Of a DNA stretch of 41,050 bases, positions 22,720 through 30,748 are shown piece by piece. The notes under the pieces were generated by a model. That model had not been told where the DNA came from. It saw only the letters and a list, made by a program, of their open reading frames with translations, and did no database searches. The stretch is from a virus: positions 1 through 41,050 of IMG/VR virus record IMGVR_UViG_3300046683_000307. One strand, written 5' to 3'. Both the position numbers and the translations under genes were made by a program. Positions within the stretch are counted from its first letter, which is position 1. Every line of letters begins with the position of its first letter.

Positions 22720-24039
22720 ATGGCCAAGGTTAAGGGTCCGATCCATTCCAAGACATTTGACGGGCTGCTCAAGGCTGACGTTGAGCCGCAAAAAATCCAC
22801 GACGGCTCGGGCCTGTATCTGGTCATCGGTAAGGGCTCGCAACGCTCGTGGATTTTTAAGTACCGGCTGAACGGCAAGAGCCGGGAATTGGGCCTGGGCT
22901 CGGCGCATGACTTCGGGCTGTCGGAAGCGCGCGACGCGCGGGACGTCGCGGCTAAGATGGTCGCCAAAAAGATTGATCCCAAAGACGTCCGCGATCAGGA
23001 AAAGGCGGAGGCTCTGGCGACCTCGCGGCGGTCGGACAAATCGTTCTGGGAGCTTGTCCCGGACGCCATGAAAAACCCCATGGTCTGCGGCCTCAAGGGG
23101 ATCAAGCAACGCGCGGAATGGGAGGGGTCCTTAGCGCCGCACCTGACGGGCGGGATCACGTCCAAGGCGCCTCAGGACATTTCACGGGACGACGTTGCCA
23201 CGGCCATTCTGGCGATCCGCGCGCGCGGAAGCCTGAGCCAAGCCAACCGGGTGACGCGCCGGTTCTTCCTGATGTTCGAGTGGTGCGCCGGCAAAGGCTA
23301 CATTGCGGAGGACGCGGTGAACCCGGCGACGTTCGCAGGCCGGCATGCCGCCGCGCTGCCTAAGGTCGTCACCCGGAAAATCGGACATACCTCCATCCCT
23401 TACCGGGATATTCGGACGGTGGCGGCGAGCCTGCGGGCGCGTGAGCCGCGCATGACGGCGCTTTGTGTCGAGTGGATTTTGCTATCGGCGGTGCGCCTGG
23501 AGAACGGCGTCGTGGCGTCCTGGACGGAAATTGACCGGGAGGCGCGGGTCTGGACGATTCCGGCGGCCAAGATGAAAAAGGCTGGCCATGGGGATCACAA
23601 GGTTCCGCTGACGGCGCGCATGCTGGAGATTCTGGATGAGCTTGCGGCGCTCGGCTCGGGCCTGGGTCACAACCGGGGTTCGCTGCTGCTGTTCCCGAAC
23701 GCGGACGGCGAGGCGTTCAACCGTCAAACCATGCGGTTCACGCTGCGCGAAGTGTACGGCAAAAAGATCGAGCGCGAGGACGGGTCCGTCCGCAAGGCGT
23801 CGATCCATGGCCTGCGGGCGACGTTCCGGACGTGGGGCGAAAACCAACTGTCGGACGACGGCAAGAGCCATCGTTACGATGAAAAGACCCTGGAGCTTTG
23901 CTTGGCTCACGTGGTCGGGGACGACGCGCGCAACGCCTATGTGCGGGAAAACAATGTCGAGGTCCGCCGCGCGATCATGGACGATTGGAACGATTACGTT
24001 TGCGGCCTCAACGTTATCCCGTTCGTGAAACGGGCCTAG
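22720..24039 (+). CDS. int: Tyrosine recombinase integrase (P4-like, DUF4102 type)
   Basis: The start is the ATG at 22720 (MAKVKG), after AGGGG; the open frame to 22507 covers regulatory repeats. At 439 aa it has the N-terminal P4-integrase arm domain (IHDGSGLYLVIGKGSQRSWI), a core-binding middle, and the catalytic set: R259 (LLSAVRLENG), K284/K286, H363-x2-R366 (SIHGLRATFR), H397 (LAHVVG) and Y407 (NAYVRE). It inserts phage DNA at a bacterial att site, so the phage is temperate. Its 3' end overlaps the convergent excisionase-like gene by 26 bp. Confidence 0.92.
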   Translation: MAKVKGPIHSKTFDGLLKADVEPQKIHDGSGLYLVIGKGSQRSWIFKYRLNGKSRELGLGSAHDFGLSEARDARDVAAKMVAKKIDPKDVRDQEKAEALATSRRSDKSFWELVPDAMKNPMVCGLKGIKQRAEWEGSLAPHLTGGITSKAPQDISRDDVATAILAIRARGSLSQANRVTRRFFLMFEWCAGKGYIAEDAVNPATFAGRHAAALPKVVTRKIGHTSIPYRDIRTVAASLRAREPRMTALCVEWILLSAVRLENGVVASWTEIDREARVWTIPAAKMKKAGHGDHKVPLTARMLEILDELAALGSGLGHNRGSLLLFPNADGEAFNRQTMRFTLREVYGKKIEREDGSVRKASIHGLRATFRTWGENQLSDDGKSHRYDEKTLELCLAHVVGDDARNAYVRENNVEVRRAIMDDWNDYVCGLNVIPFVKRA

Positions 24040-24232
24040 GGCGGGCCTGGGACGCCTCGCGGGCGGCGCTTAGCGCCGCCTGGAGGTCGTCGGCCATAAT
24101 CAACGTCTTGCCGGCGTAGCGGAAGCTCTTGAGTTTCCCGGCCTTGATCTGGCGCCATAGACCGCTGCGGCTGACGCCGGTCGCGATCCGCGCCTCCTCC
24201 AGATTGAAACTCAGTTTTTCCGGCTCGGTCAT
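24014..24232 (-). CDS. Excisionase-like HTH protein
   Basis: 72 aa with a MerR/HTH_17-type helix-turn-helix (FNLEEARIATGVSRSGLWRQ, then IKAGKLKSFRYAGKTLIMADD). This is the fold of phage excisionases (Xis), which bend attachment DNA and steer the integrase to excision. It is the last gene of the leftward early operon and converges on the integrase with a 26-bp overlap, which supports the role. A small transcription regulator is the alternative. Confidence 0.72.
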   Translation of the reverse strand: MTEPEKLSFNLEEARIATGVSRSGLWRQIKAGKLKSFRYAGKTLIMADDLQAALSAAREASQARPRPVSRTG

Positions 24233-24483
24233 TTCGGAAACGTCTTGTCCTCGACGTCGCTGATGATCTTGGCCAGGACGTCGAGTTCGGCGCCCTCGGG
24301 CGTGGAGGCGAGGCGCCCGGCGGCAATCAAATACTCCAGGCGATCATAAACGGCGCGGCCAACGGCCAGGGCGTATTTATCCGCAAGCTTGGCGGCGACC
24401 TGGGCGCGCGCGCGACACATGATGCAAGTGGCGCCAACAGGATGCGAGCGCCCGCATTTGGGGCATTTGCAATAGCGGGTCAT
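24229..24483 (-). CDS. Zinc-ribbon protein, 84 aa
   Basis: The N-terminus has two CxxC pairs (C7-P-K-C10 and C20-I-M-C23), which look like a zinc ribbon, followed by a helical domain (VAAKLADKYALAVGRAVYDR). Its stop overlaps the excisionase-like start. It may bind nucleic acid or a host protein; function unknown. Confidence 0.65.
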   Translation of the reverse strand: MTRYCKCPKCGRSHPVGATCIMCRARAQVAAKLADKYALAVGRAVYDRLEYLIAAGRLASTPEGAELDVLAKIISDVEDKTFPK

Positions 24484-24493
24484 CGATGGGGGG

Positions 24494-24811
24494 TCATGGT
24501 CTAGCTCCTAAGCCGTGGTGTTTTTCAAAGTCACGGATGAACCCGTCAAGCTCGGCGCTGATGAGGTCCATACGCTTTAGGTCGGCGGCGGTGGGCTCGG
24601 CGTCTTCGTCCATGATCCCCATGAGGCTAGAGAACAAATGCTGAGCGCCGGCGAAAAAGGCTTCTCGTAAACGGTCGACCTTGGCGCCGGCTGGCTCGTC
24701 TGGATAAGCGGTGAGCCGCAACCCAACCCAACCGGCTTCAACTAGCTTTCCTTGGTCAACAAGCTGGCGCTCGATCCGGCGGAGGAGTTCGGGGTCTAAG
24801 CGCGGGGTCAT
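24494..24811 (-). CDS. Hypothetical protein, 105 aa
   Basis: The start is the ATG at 24811, which overlaps the upstream stop as ATGA; an in-frame ATG at 24847 lies inside the previous gene. A helical soluble protein (ELLRRIERQLVDQGKLVEAG; VDRLREAFFAGAQHLFSSLM). It recalls a small hypothetical protein common in alphaproteobacterial phages; function unknown. Confidence 0.62.
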   Translation of the reverse strand: MTPRLDPELLRRIERQLVDQGKLVEAGWVGLRLTAYPDEPAGAKVDRLREAFFAGAQHLFSSLMGIMDEDAEPTAADLKRMDLISAELDGFIRDFEKHHGLGARP

Positions 24812-25104
24812 GGCATGAAGCTCTTTCGTTGGGTGATCCGGCGACACATGCGGTGCAGATGGTCGGCCAGTTGTCGCGCCTCCGGGAGCGATAGATTGAC
24901 GAATTCTGGATCGAGGACAGTCCCGGCCTTACGCACGCTTAGGCCAACCATGGTGGTCCCCTCGCGGACAATGATGCGGCTGGATTTGTCGTCCTCGGGT
25001 ACGAGAATTTCCATGACGTACCTGATCCGTGGGAGGCGGTGTTGCGGGTGGTCGGCGGGTATGATGCTAGGCGTCGGGGCGACGTGTTCGAGGGGTTCGG
25101 TCAT
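24808..25104 (-). CDS. Hypothetical protein, 98 aa
   Basis: A small mixed-fold protein with strand-like YVMEILVPEDDKSSRIIV and a C-terminal helix (LPEARQLADHLHRMCRRI). ATGA overlaps on both sides show strong translational coupling. No family recognised. Confidence 0.6.
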   Translation of the reverse strand: MTEPLEHVAPTPSIIPADHPQHRLPRIRYVMEILVPEDDKSSRIIVREGTTMVGLSVRKAGTVLDPEFVNLSLPEARQLADHLHRMCRRITQRKSFMP

Positions 25105-25484
25105 TGCTGCATCATGCCCCTGATCAATTGGATGGCGTCGTCCTCGGGCAACGTGTCAACGGCGTCCATAATCTCCAGCATGCCGGAAAGCGAAACGCTG
25201 AGCCGGTCGGCAAACGCAACGCGCTCTCCGGGGCAATTCGATTTGATCAGGCTGGCGATGCAAAACGCGAGGGTCTGGATGATCCCGTCTGACGCCTGCT
25301 CGCGGGTGAACCCGTGGTCTAAAAGCTGCTGGTGAGCGACGGCCAGGACGGCTTGCGCCAGGAACCCGCCGCGACAGATGACGCCGCTCTGCGGCGAGGA
25401 CTCCGGCGGCGTCATGATCTGCATGCCGTCTATGAGCCGGGTGACGTCGGCCTTGAGGTCGGCGTAAGTGAGGTTAGCCTCCAT
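25101..25484 (-). CDS. Hypothetical helical protein, 127 aa
   Basis: Mostly helical (FLAQAVLAVAHQQLLDHGFT, EQASDGIIQTLAFCIASLIK), soluble. It overlaps the upstream gene by 11 bp and the downstream start by 4. No family recognised; part of the leftward early operon. Confidence 0.6.
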   Translation of the reverse strand: MEANLTYADLKADVTRLIDGMQIMTPPESSPQSGVICRGGFLAQAVLAVAHQQLLDHGFTREQASDGIIQTLAFCIASLIKSNCPGERVAFADRLSVSLSGMLEIMDAVDTLPEDDAIQLIRGMMQQ

Positions 25485-25770
25485 CTTCGGTGATCCTGTG
25501 TTCTTCGCCTTCGTCTCCCTTGACCAACTCTGGCGGCGGGGCGACGGGGAGCGGCGAGCCGGTGAAATTCAGGTGGTCGTCGTCGTCGTTGGTGGCGCCT
25601 ATGGCGTCGAGGAAGGCGCGGACGCCAAGCCTCCAGTTGTCCGCCTGGCGGGGCTCGTTGCGGGCCAGTTCGTCAAAGCTCGCGGGCCGGTGTCCCATCG
25701 GCATGTTGTCGATGCGGCTGGAGGCGATCAGGTAGTTGTAAAGGTTCCGGGTAAGCTGTTCAGACGTCAA
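25474..25770 (-). CDS. Hypothetical acidic protein, 98 aa
   Basis: An N-terminal helix (QLTRNLYNYLIASSRIDNMP) and a very acidic C-terminal half (NDDDDHLNF, KGDEGEEHRITEDGG). Small acidic early phage proteins can mimic DNA or bind host factors, but nothing here proves it. Overlaps both neighbours by about 11 bp. Confidence 0.58.
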   Translation of the reverse strand: MTSEQLTRNLYNYLIASSRIDNMPMGHRPASFDELARNEPRQADNWRLGVRAFLDAIGATNDDDDHLNFTGSPLPVAPPPELVKGDEGEEHRITEDGG

Positions 25771-25972
25771 CGCGGTGTCCCTCCAAGGTTCCGTCCAGCC
25801 ATTGCCGCATGACGTCCTCGACGGTTTCGAGGGTTAGCGTGCTGCCAATGCTGGTGTTGAAATGCCGGTCGTTCTCAGGGCTGATGAAAATGGCGATCAC
25901 TTCGGTTTCCTGCGGGAGGATCATGGTGAGGCGATCCATCAGGAGCCGGTGATCTGGATTGGGGGTTAGCAT
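25760..25972 (-). CDS. Hypothetical protein, 70 aa
   Basis: The start is the ATG at 25972 (MLTPNPDHRLLMDR), which overlaps the SLOG gene's stop by 7 bp; the longer frame to 26023 is inside that gene. A compact alpha/beta pattern (TEVIAIFISPENDRHF; TLETVEDVMRQWLDG). Unknown function. Confidence 0.58.
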   Translation of the reverse strand: MLTPNPDHRLLMDRLTMILPQETEVIAIFISPENDRHFNTSIGSTLTLETVEDVMRQWLDGTLEGHRVDV

Positions 25973-26412
25973 GGCGGTTCGCTCGGGTGCGTGAGTTCGA
26001 CGTCGATATGTCCGTCTGGCCATATCAGGGTGATCGGGCGCCCGGCCTTGCGTGCGGCGCGGACGGTCATCCAGGTTCCGCTACGGATTTCCTCGCGGTC
26101 GGCGCCAGGGCAGGCGATGAGCCAAACCGTCTCGTCCACAATGTCCTGGTTACGCTCCAGGGGCGGGCGAGGGGCGCGGACTTCGTCCGCCGGCATGAAC
26201 GCACGCCATGCCGGCGCAACCTCGGCGGGGTGGGAAATGACGCGCCAGCCTAGGGATTTGGCGAGGGTGTGCGCGAGGGCGTCGGCGCCTATGCAATCGC
26301 CATGGTGGAGTTCGATGTGGTTTGCGTAGCGTTCCAGGGTTTGGGCGAGGGCCTTGGCCTGAGGGCGCGAGAGTTGGTTACGGGTTCCGGTGAATCCTAT
26401 GGCGGTCGTCAT
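25966..26412 (-). CDS. SLOG-family (LOG/DprA-like Rossmann) nucleotide-binding protein
   Basis: 148 aa from ATG 26412 (MTTAIGFTGTRNQLSR). The glycine-rich GFTGTR near the N-terminus and HHGDCIGADALAH at 36-48 are the hallmark of the SLOG superfamily, which binds nucleotides or nucleotide-derived ligands and is common in phage and defence loci. DVEL and IWPDG close the domain. Its role here could be sensing or counteracting a nucleotide signal; that is inference. The longer frame to 26541 overlaps the neighbour and is rejected. Confidence 0.72.
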   Translation of the reverse strand: MTTAIGFTGTRNQLSRPQAKALAQTLERYANHIELHHGDCIGADALAHTLAKSLGWRVISHPAEVAPAWRAFMPADEVRAPRPPLERNQDIVDETVWLIACPGADREEIRSGTWMTVRAARKAGRPITLIWPDGHIDVELTHPSEPPC

Positions 26413-26701
26413 GTCCGCCTCCTGTTCCTGGCGACGCCTTAACCGGCTCGATCCGGTGATTAGCGACCGCGACCGCATGGCGCGGGTGACTGTCCCACTC
26501 CACGAAATAAAGGGCGAAGTCCTCAACGGCGGGGTGCGCAATCGAACCTAGGATCACGGCTTCGGCGCCGTTCGGGTGGGCGTCCGCCGGCTCGGCGCCG
26601 GTCTTGCGGACGCGGGTTCCGTTCGGCAAGGCGCCCTCGGCCTGGGCGCGGGTGAACGCGCCTTTCCAGCCTGGGAAGTGTTGCAATATGGGGGCTGGCA
26701 A
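26378..26701 (-). CDS. Hypothetical protein, 107 aa, TTG start
   Basis: I place the start at TTG 26701 because AAAGGAG lies seven bases upstream and the frame above it overlaps the previous gene. The protein contains LPNGTRVRKTGAEPADAHPNGAEAVILG in two parts, then ALYFVEWDSHPRHAVAVANHRI, which recalls small SH3-like or KOW-like beta-barrels. Its 3' end overlaps the SLOG gene by 35 bp. Function unknown. Confidence 0.6.
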   Translation of the reverse strand: MPAPILQHFPGWKGAFTRAQAEGALPNGTRVRKTGAEPADAHPNGAEAVILGSIAHPAVEDFALYFVEWDSHPRHAVAVANHRIEPVKASPGTGGGHDDRHRIHRNP

Positions 26702-26714
26702 AGGCGCGCTCCTT

Positions 26715-26945
26715 TCAAGCTTGCGGGCGGAGGGTTTCCAGGGTGTCAGTAAGGGTGAATTTCTGGAGGGTGACGGTCTGGCCGGTCTTGATGACGTGTT
26801 CTCTGGCCAGCGTGCGGATGATCGGGTCCGCGACAATCTCCAGGCTCATTGCGCAAAGTGGCGCGTGGTGATCGCCAAACATGGCGCCGACAAGCGACGG
26901 CCTGCCGTCCTGGCAAATCGTCGTCCAGGCGTAAAAATCAGCCAT
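26715..26945 (-). CDS. Hypothetical protein, 76 aa
   Basis: A small protein (MADFYAWTTICQDGRPSLVG; then SLEIVADPIIRTLAREHVIK). No family recognised. The ATG at 26945 overlaps the stop of the three-HTH gene by 8 bp. Confidence 0.58.
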   Translation of the reverse strand: MADFYAWTTICQDGRPSLVGAMFGDHHAPLCAMSLEIVADPIIRTLAREHVIKTGQTVTLQKFTLTDTLETLRPQA

Positions 26946-27978
26946 TGGCGACGGCCTTGCGGAAACTGGCGTTATGGACGACGGGCGGGAAGACGGCGCC
27001 TTTCTGCTTGGTGCGGGCGATCACGTCTTTGACGAACGTGTCGCTCTCTCCGCACATGGCGGCGATTTCCGCAGGACCCATGCCGGCCATGCGGTTCAGG
27101 ACGACGCTCTGCTGCAAGTCGAGGAAGGCGTCTGGCGTCATATTGCGGCGCGTGGCGGCTTGGCGGACCTGATATTTGGCGGGTCCTGGCAACGCCTCGA
27201 ACGGGCCGAAAAAGCGGGTGGGCCGGATGACGTTCGCCGGCGCCGGCGGAACGTCTTCAAACTTGGCGGGGATCGCCGGGCGGGCGGCGTAAGGAATGCT
27301 GATGCCGGCGGCGCGGGCGTTGGAAAGCCATAGGCTGACGGACTTCTGACTTTCGCCGGTGGCGGTGACAATCTCCGGATAGCCTAGACCCTGCTGGGCC
27401 ATGGTGACGGCGAGCGCCTTGCGGCGAAGGTATTCCGCCGGGCTGATGCCACGGGCGACGGCGGCTTTCTCGACAATGGCCACGCCTTGGCCGGAGAGGT
27501 CATTGAAGCTGGTTTTGAATTCCTTGACCTCCAGCGGGCGCCCGCGTGGCTTGGTGCGGAGGTTCGGATACTGGACGCCGGCGCGCTTGGCTTCGGCCAG
27601 GGCGCGGGTGACGTGCGAATAAGGCATGTCGAGGCGCTTGGCGATCTGCTGGGCGTGGATACCCTGGAGCCGGAGTTCAACGGCGCGGACGTTAGGGTCG
27701 TCGGTCTTGACCGGCTTCCTGGGCGCCTCCAGGACCGGGCGCGGCGCCTGGGCCTGAGCGGCGGTCAACAGTGGGTCGGGCTGCTGCATCGACGCCGGGG
27801 CGCCCGTGTAGGTTTCGGCTATGACCTGGGCGTGTTGAATCACGCTCTCGCGGAGCGCCCCTGGTGGTATGCGGGCGAAGGCGTCGAATAGCTCGGCGGC
27901 GCCGGGCATGACGAGGACGCGCGCTAACATGAGGGCGTCGAGCGACGCCGGCGCGGGTTTCAGGTTGTCGGATTTCAT
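26938..27978 (-). CDS. Protein with three tandem HTH modules, 346 aa
   Basis: The start is ATG 27978 (MKSDNLKPAP) after AAGGGGG; an upstream ATG at 28026 overlaps the previous gene. Three modules share one plan, an HTH followed by a helix ending in Ala...Gly...Pro: about 97-138 (LQGIHAQQIAKRLDMPYSHV), 187-229 (GLGYPEIVTATGESQKSVSL) and 290-331 (MGPAEIAAMCGESDTFVKDV). The second and third are each preceded by ARGISPAEYL / RRNMTPDAFL, so a unit of about 100 residues has been duplicated. Likely a DNA-binding regulator or architectural protein; no known family assigned. Confidence 0.65.
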   Translation of the reverse strand: MKSDNLKPAPASLDALMLARVLVMPGAAELFDAFARIPPGALRESVIQHAQVIAETYTGAPASMQQPDPLLTAAQAQAPRPVLEAPRKPVKTDDPNVRAVELRLQGIHAQQIAKRLDMPYSHVTRALAEAKRAGVQYPNLRTKPRGRPLEVKEFKTSFNDLSGQGVAIVEKAAVARGISPAEYLRRKALAVTMAQQGLGYPEIVTATGESQKSVSLWLSNARAAGISIPYAARPAIPAKFEDVPPAPANVIRPTRFFGPFEALPGPAKYQVRQAATRRNMTPDAFLDLQQSVVLNRMAGMGPAEIAAMCGESDTFVKDVIARTKQKGAVFPPVVHNASFRKAVANG

Positions 27979-27991
27979 TGGTGGTTCCCCC

Positions 27992-28366
27992 TTAGCCTTG
28001 GCGTGTCCAGTGGCGTTCATAGCCAAGGACGGCCATGACGGTGTTCATGGTCGAATTCATCGGACGTTTGGTGGCGCCCATCGTCCACGCCATAAGCGTG
28101 TAACGGGATACGCGGTGGCCGTGGGCCTCGCATTCATGTTCGATCTTTTCGAGCGTCCAGCCGCTCTCCGCTATGGCGAAATTGACAAACTCCAATTCCG
28201 GGTCGCGGTCGTGCCAGTTGTACGCAAGCCAATGCGGGTTCGGGATAAAGTTCTTCTTCGGCTTGGGGAGGGGCTTCGCCCATTTGGCGTTGCTGTGACT
28301 CGGCGTCCAGGCGCCGCCGGCGGAATTGCCGTTAGCGGGCGCGTGCGTCCGTTGAGATACTGTCAT
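27992..28366 (-). CDS. Hypothetical DNA-binding-like protein, 124 aa
   Basis: The N-terminal 40 residues are basic and low complexity (AKWAKPLPKPKKNFIPNP). The C-terminal part (GWTLEKIEHECEAHGHRVSR, YTLMAWTMGATKRPMNSTMN) resembles a Cro/XRE-like HTH ending in VMAVLGYERHW. It may be a further early regulator. ATGA overlap with the upstream gene. Confidence 0.6.
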   Translation of the reverse strand: MTVSQRTHAPANGNSAGGAWTPSHSNAKWAKPLPKPKKNFIPNPHWLAYNWHDRDPELEFVNFAIAESGWTLEKIEHECEAHGHRVSRYTLMAWTMGATKRPMNSTMNTVMAVLGYERHWTRQG

Positions 28367-28662
28367 TGGGTCCTGTCCTGGTTTGGCGGCGGGGTGGTCC
28401 TAGCGTCTTGCTGCGCGAGCAATTCAAAGGCGCGCGTGGTGATGTGGTCGAGGACAAAGGCGATGATTTCCTGCATCGCGCCGGGGGGCGCATGAAGCTG
28501 TGCGCCAGGGCCTAGCTTGCTTTCCAGGAAGGCGTGAAGGTCGGGCGCCAGGGTGATAACCAACAGGTCCCGGATGCTGCTGATGCGGCGCGTCGGAATC
28601 CCCTTACCGGCGGCGGGATCACGACGGATAAGCTCGCTAAGGCGGTCCTGGTCCCATGTCAT
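28363..28662 (-). CDS. Hypothetical protein, 99 aa
   Basis: A helical soluble protein (WDQDRLSELIRRDPAAG; LLVITLAPDLHAFLESKLGP; AMQEIIAFVLDHITTRAFEL) with a polar tail. No family recognised. Directly abuts the upstream gene's stop. Confidence 0.58.
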   Translation of the reverse strand: MTWDQDRLSELIRRDPAAGKGIPTRRISSIRDLLVITLAPDLHAFLESKLGPGAQLHAPPGAMQEIIAFVLDHITTRAFELLAQQDARTTPPPNQDRTQ

Positions 28663-29316
28663 CTAGGCGGCTTTCGGTAGTAGCTGGAAGGCGCGTTCGC
28701 GACGGTCGGCCAGTTCCTTGAGCGCGAAAAATCCGTCCTTCTCGGCGGCTTCGCGGAGGATCGGAAAGCCGCTCTCAATGCTGGCCAGGACTTCGGCGCG
28801 GGTGGCTTTGCGCCCGTTGGCGTACCAATCCGCACGGGTGGCGTTGCCGACGTCAAACAGGACGCCTCCGCCGTCTGGAAAGACAAGCTTGTACCGGAGG
28901 CATGACCATACGAGGGTCACGCCAGGATTGCGGGCGATCATCATGCCGGCGACAAACTTCTCCTCCGGAAGTCCCTCCTCGCGGCGCTTGGCCAACGGGC
29001 GGGTGAGGAACGGGCAAGCGGTCGCGGCGAAGCGGGCGCAATCCAGGTGTGACGGCGGCTCGGCGCTGACGCGATTGATCGCGCACATGGGGCCAATCAC
29101 AAACGCTTTGATCCGGCCTAGAGGTCTGCCGCATATCCAGCAAAGGTCTTTCTTCACGGCGGCGGCGATCTTACCGGGGCCGATGATGCGAAAGTCCTCC
29201 TTGCCGTCTTGATCTATGTAAACAAACCAAGGGATCGGGTAGCCGCGAGCGTCCAGGGGCAACGCCTGGATACTAGGTGGTGCGTGCGGCAAACCTTCGC
29301 GCATGGTGCGGGTCAA
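28663..29316 (-). CDS. Zinc-binding conserved phage protein, 217 aa
   Basis: C59-W-I-C62, C78, H90, C93 and C101 (CWICGRPLG; GPMCAINRVSAEPPSHLDCA; ACPFLTRPL) form an evident metal-binding cluster, a pattern I associate with conserved hypothetical proteins of actinobacterial and alphaproteobacterial phages. TTG 29316 is favoured as the start because GGGAG lies about eight bases upstream and it overlaps the methyltransferase stop; ATG 29304 is the alternative. Function unknown. Confidence 0.68.
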   Translation of the reverse strand: MTRTMREGLPHAPPSIQALPLDARGYPIPWFVYIDQDGKEDFRIIGPGKIAAAVKKDLCWICGRPLGRIKAFVIGPMCAINRVSAEPPSHLDCARFAATACPFLTRPLAKRREEGLPEEKFVAGMMIARNPGVTLVWSCLRYKLVFPDGGGVLFDVGNATRADWYANGRKATRAEVLASIESGFPILREAAEKDGFFALKELADRRERAFQLLPKAA

Positions 29317-30536
29317 CTCGGCTCTCCCTCACTAGCTTGCGGTGCAAACTGCCTTTTTTCAACCCTGTGGTTTTCAGGGTGCATCATCCGAATAAGTCGA
29401 GTTGCGCCGGCGGAACGTTCGGCAAGGGCAAACGCAAGAGCGCGGAGCGCATATGCCGCCTCCAGCGGAACAACGCCATTTCCGAGTAGGCGCAACCGGT
29501 CCAGGCGGAGGGCGCCCGCAAACGTGGGCCAAGGATTAGTCCTGTGAACCCCGCCGGCCAGCCCATCAGCCATTCGACAAACAGTGGGTTCAAGATGAGG
29601 CCGGAGGCGGAGGACGTCTCGCCAGGCGGCAAGGTCTGCGGGTCTTGGCGGGAATGAAGCGCCTTGGCCTGTCCACGCAACAAAAGCTCGTCCTTGCGAT
29701 CCCCTGAGCGGCTGAGCCGTCCGCCCTCGGTGTCGGCAACGGTCGGGGTCGCCCAAAGTCCAACGGCTTCTGATAGCGGCCTCGAATTCTTCCCGTGGGT
29801 CGTCGGCCTCGCGTAGATGCTGCGGTCGTCTCGGGCTATCGGCGTCGGCCATAGCTTGGCGGCGATCCCCAATGGCAAGCCGGCGCCGTTCTGATTGTTG
29901 TGCGTCTCGCGGAGGCGTTCCGCGCGTTCGCTCCAGCTCGACGGGTCCTCGGCGTAATTGTGAAGCTCGGCGCTCGGCGTCGGCCAGCGGTTCGGACGGT
30001 CGGGGCCGGTCGCGGACGGCGAGTAGAAAGAAACGCTCGCGCTCGTGCGAAGCGCCAACCTCCTCCGCCGTAAAAAGGCCAGCCTCAACCTCGAAACCCA
30101 AGCGTCGTAAGTCTCGGAATATGCGGAAGGCGCCGCCGGAATGGATGATGCCGCCGACGTTCTCCAGGAAGACGCTCCAAGCGCCGGTCTGGACGATGAG
30201 CCGGCGAGTGGCGGGCCAAAGGTCGCGCTCGTCCTCGGCGCCAAGGCGCGGGCCTGCTTCGCTGTGAGGCTGGCACGGGATGCCGCCAAAGACGAGGTCC
30301 ACGCTTCCACGAAACGCGCGGCCTGGAGCGGTTCGGGTATCTGACCATAAAGGCGCCGGAGCCAATAGATGCGCCTCCATCGCCGCGACCAAGTGCGCGG
30401 CGGCCATAGCTTCCCTCTCCAGGTAGAGGACCGGACGAATTGACGGAATTGCGAGTTCAACGCCAAGGTCGAGGGCGCCTCCGCCTGTGCAAACGCTGAC
30501 GGCGGTGAGGTCGAGGCTTGGGGAATGTAAAGCCAC
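29313..30536 (-). CDS. C5-cytosine DNA methyltransferase
   Basis: 407 aa from the GTG at 30536; the upstream extension to 30842 lies antisense to no known domain and overlaps two small genes. Motif I is SVCTGGGALDLGVE (14-27), motif IV GGIPCQPHSEAG with catalytic C88, motif VI FLENVGG, motif VIII HERERFF, and motif X LLGNGVVP. It methylates C5 of cytosine at an unknown target. No restriction enzyme gene is adjacent, so it is an orphan, perhaps for protection from host restriction or for regulation. Confidence 0.9.
   Translation of the reverse strand: MALHSPSLDLTAVSVCTGGGALDLGVELAIPSIRPVLYLEREAMAAAHLVAAMEAHLLAPAPLWSDTRTAPGRAFRGSVDLVFGGIPCQPHSEAGPRLGAEDERDLWPATRRLIVQTGAWSVFLENVGGIIHSGGAFRIFRDLRRLGFEVEAGLFTAEEVGASHERERFFLLAVRDRPRPSEPLADAERRASQLRRGPVELERTRGTPPRDAQQSERRRLAIGDRRQAMADADSPRRPQHLREADDPREEFEAAIRSRWTLGDPDRCRHRGRTAQPLRGSQGRAFVAWTGQGASFPPRPADLAAWRDVLRLRPHLEPTVCRMADGLAGGVHRTNPWPTFAGALRLDRLRLLGNGVVPLEAAYALRALAFALAERSAGATRLIRMMHPENHRVEKRQFAPQASEGEPS
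29343..29380. promoter_or_regulatory. Operator-like pair inside the methyltransferase 3' end
   Basis: TGCAAACTGCC (29343-29353) and the 19-bp imperfect palindrome ACCCTGTGGTTTTCAGGGT (29362-29380). Both resemble the immunity-region sites at 31600 and 31660. Being within a gene, they could act as a stoperator or as an internal promoter operator for the downstream leftward genes. Confidence 0.5.
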
Positions 30537-30547
30537 AACGGCGCGGC

Positions 30548-30748
30548 CTAGACCGGCGCCGGCGCGGGGGCTGGTGTGCTGATCTTGTCGATAGCCTGGA
30601 GGACGATGAATTTGCGGCCAGGGTAGCGCGCGGCCAGCCGCTCGGCCTCGACGGTCGCGGCGTTGCGGGTGTTGTGCGCTACGGTCGGCGCTCCGCCGTC
30701 CTTGTTCCAAACCATGAAAAAGCGGGGCTTCTCGTGAATAAGAGTCAT
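30548..30748 (-). CDS. Conserved small phage protein, 66 aa
   Basis: Contains WNKDGGAPTVAHNTRNAATV and AERLAARYPGRKFIVLQAID, a pattern shared by short phage proteins of unknown role. It ends in an Ala/Pro tail. ATGA overlap with the tiny upstream membrane protein. Confidence 0.65.
   Translation of the reverse strand: MTLIHEKPRFFMVWNKDGGAPTVAHNTRNAATVEAERLAARYPGRKFIVLQAIDKISTPAPAPAPV

Noticed and set aside
27957-27970. TTTCAGGTTG half-site near the start of the three-HTH gene
   Set aside because: Only one arm is present and it is inside coding sequence; not counted in the operator set.
29384-30538. 384-aa frame overlapping the methyltransferase gene on the same strand
   Set aside because: A different frame of the same strand; the methyltransferase motifs lie only in the other frame.
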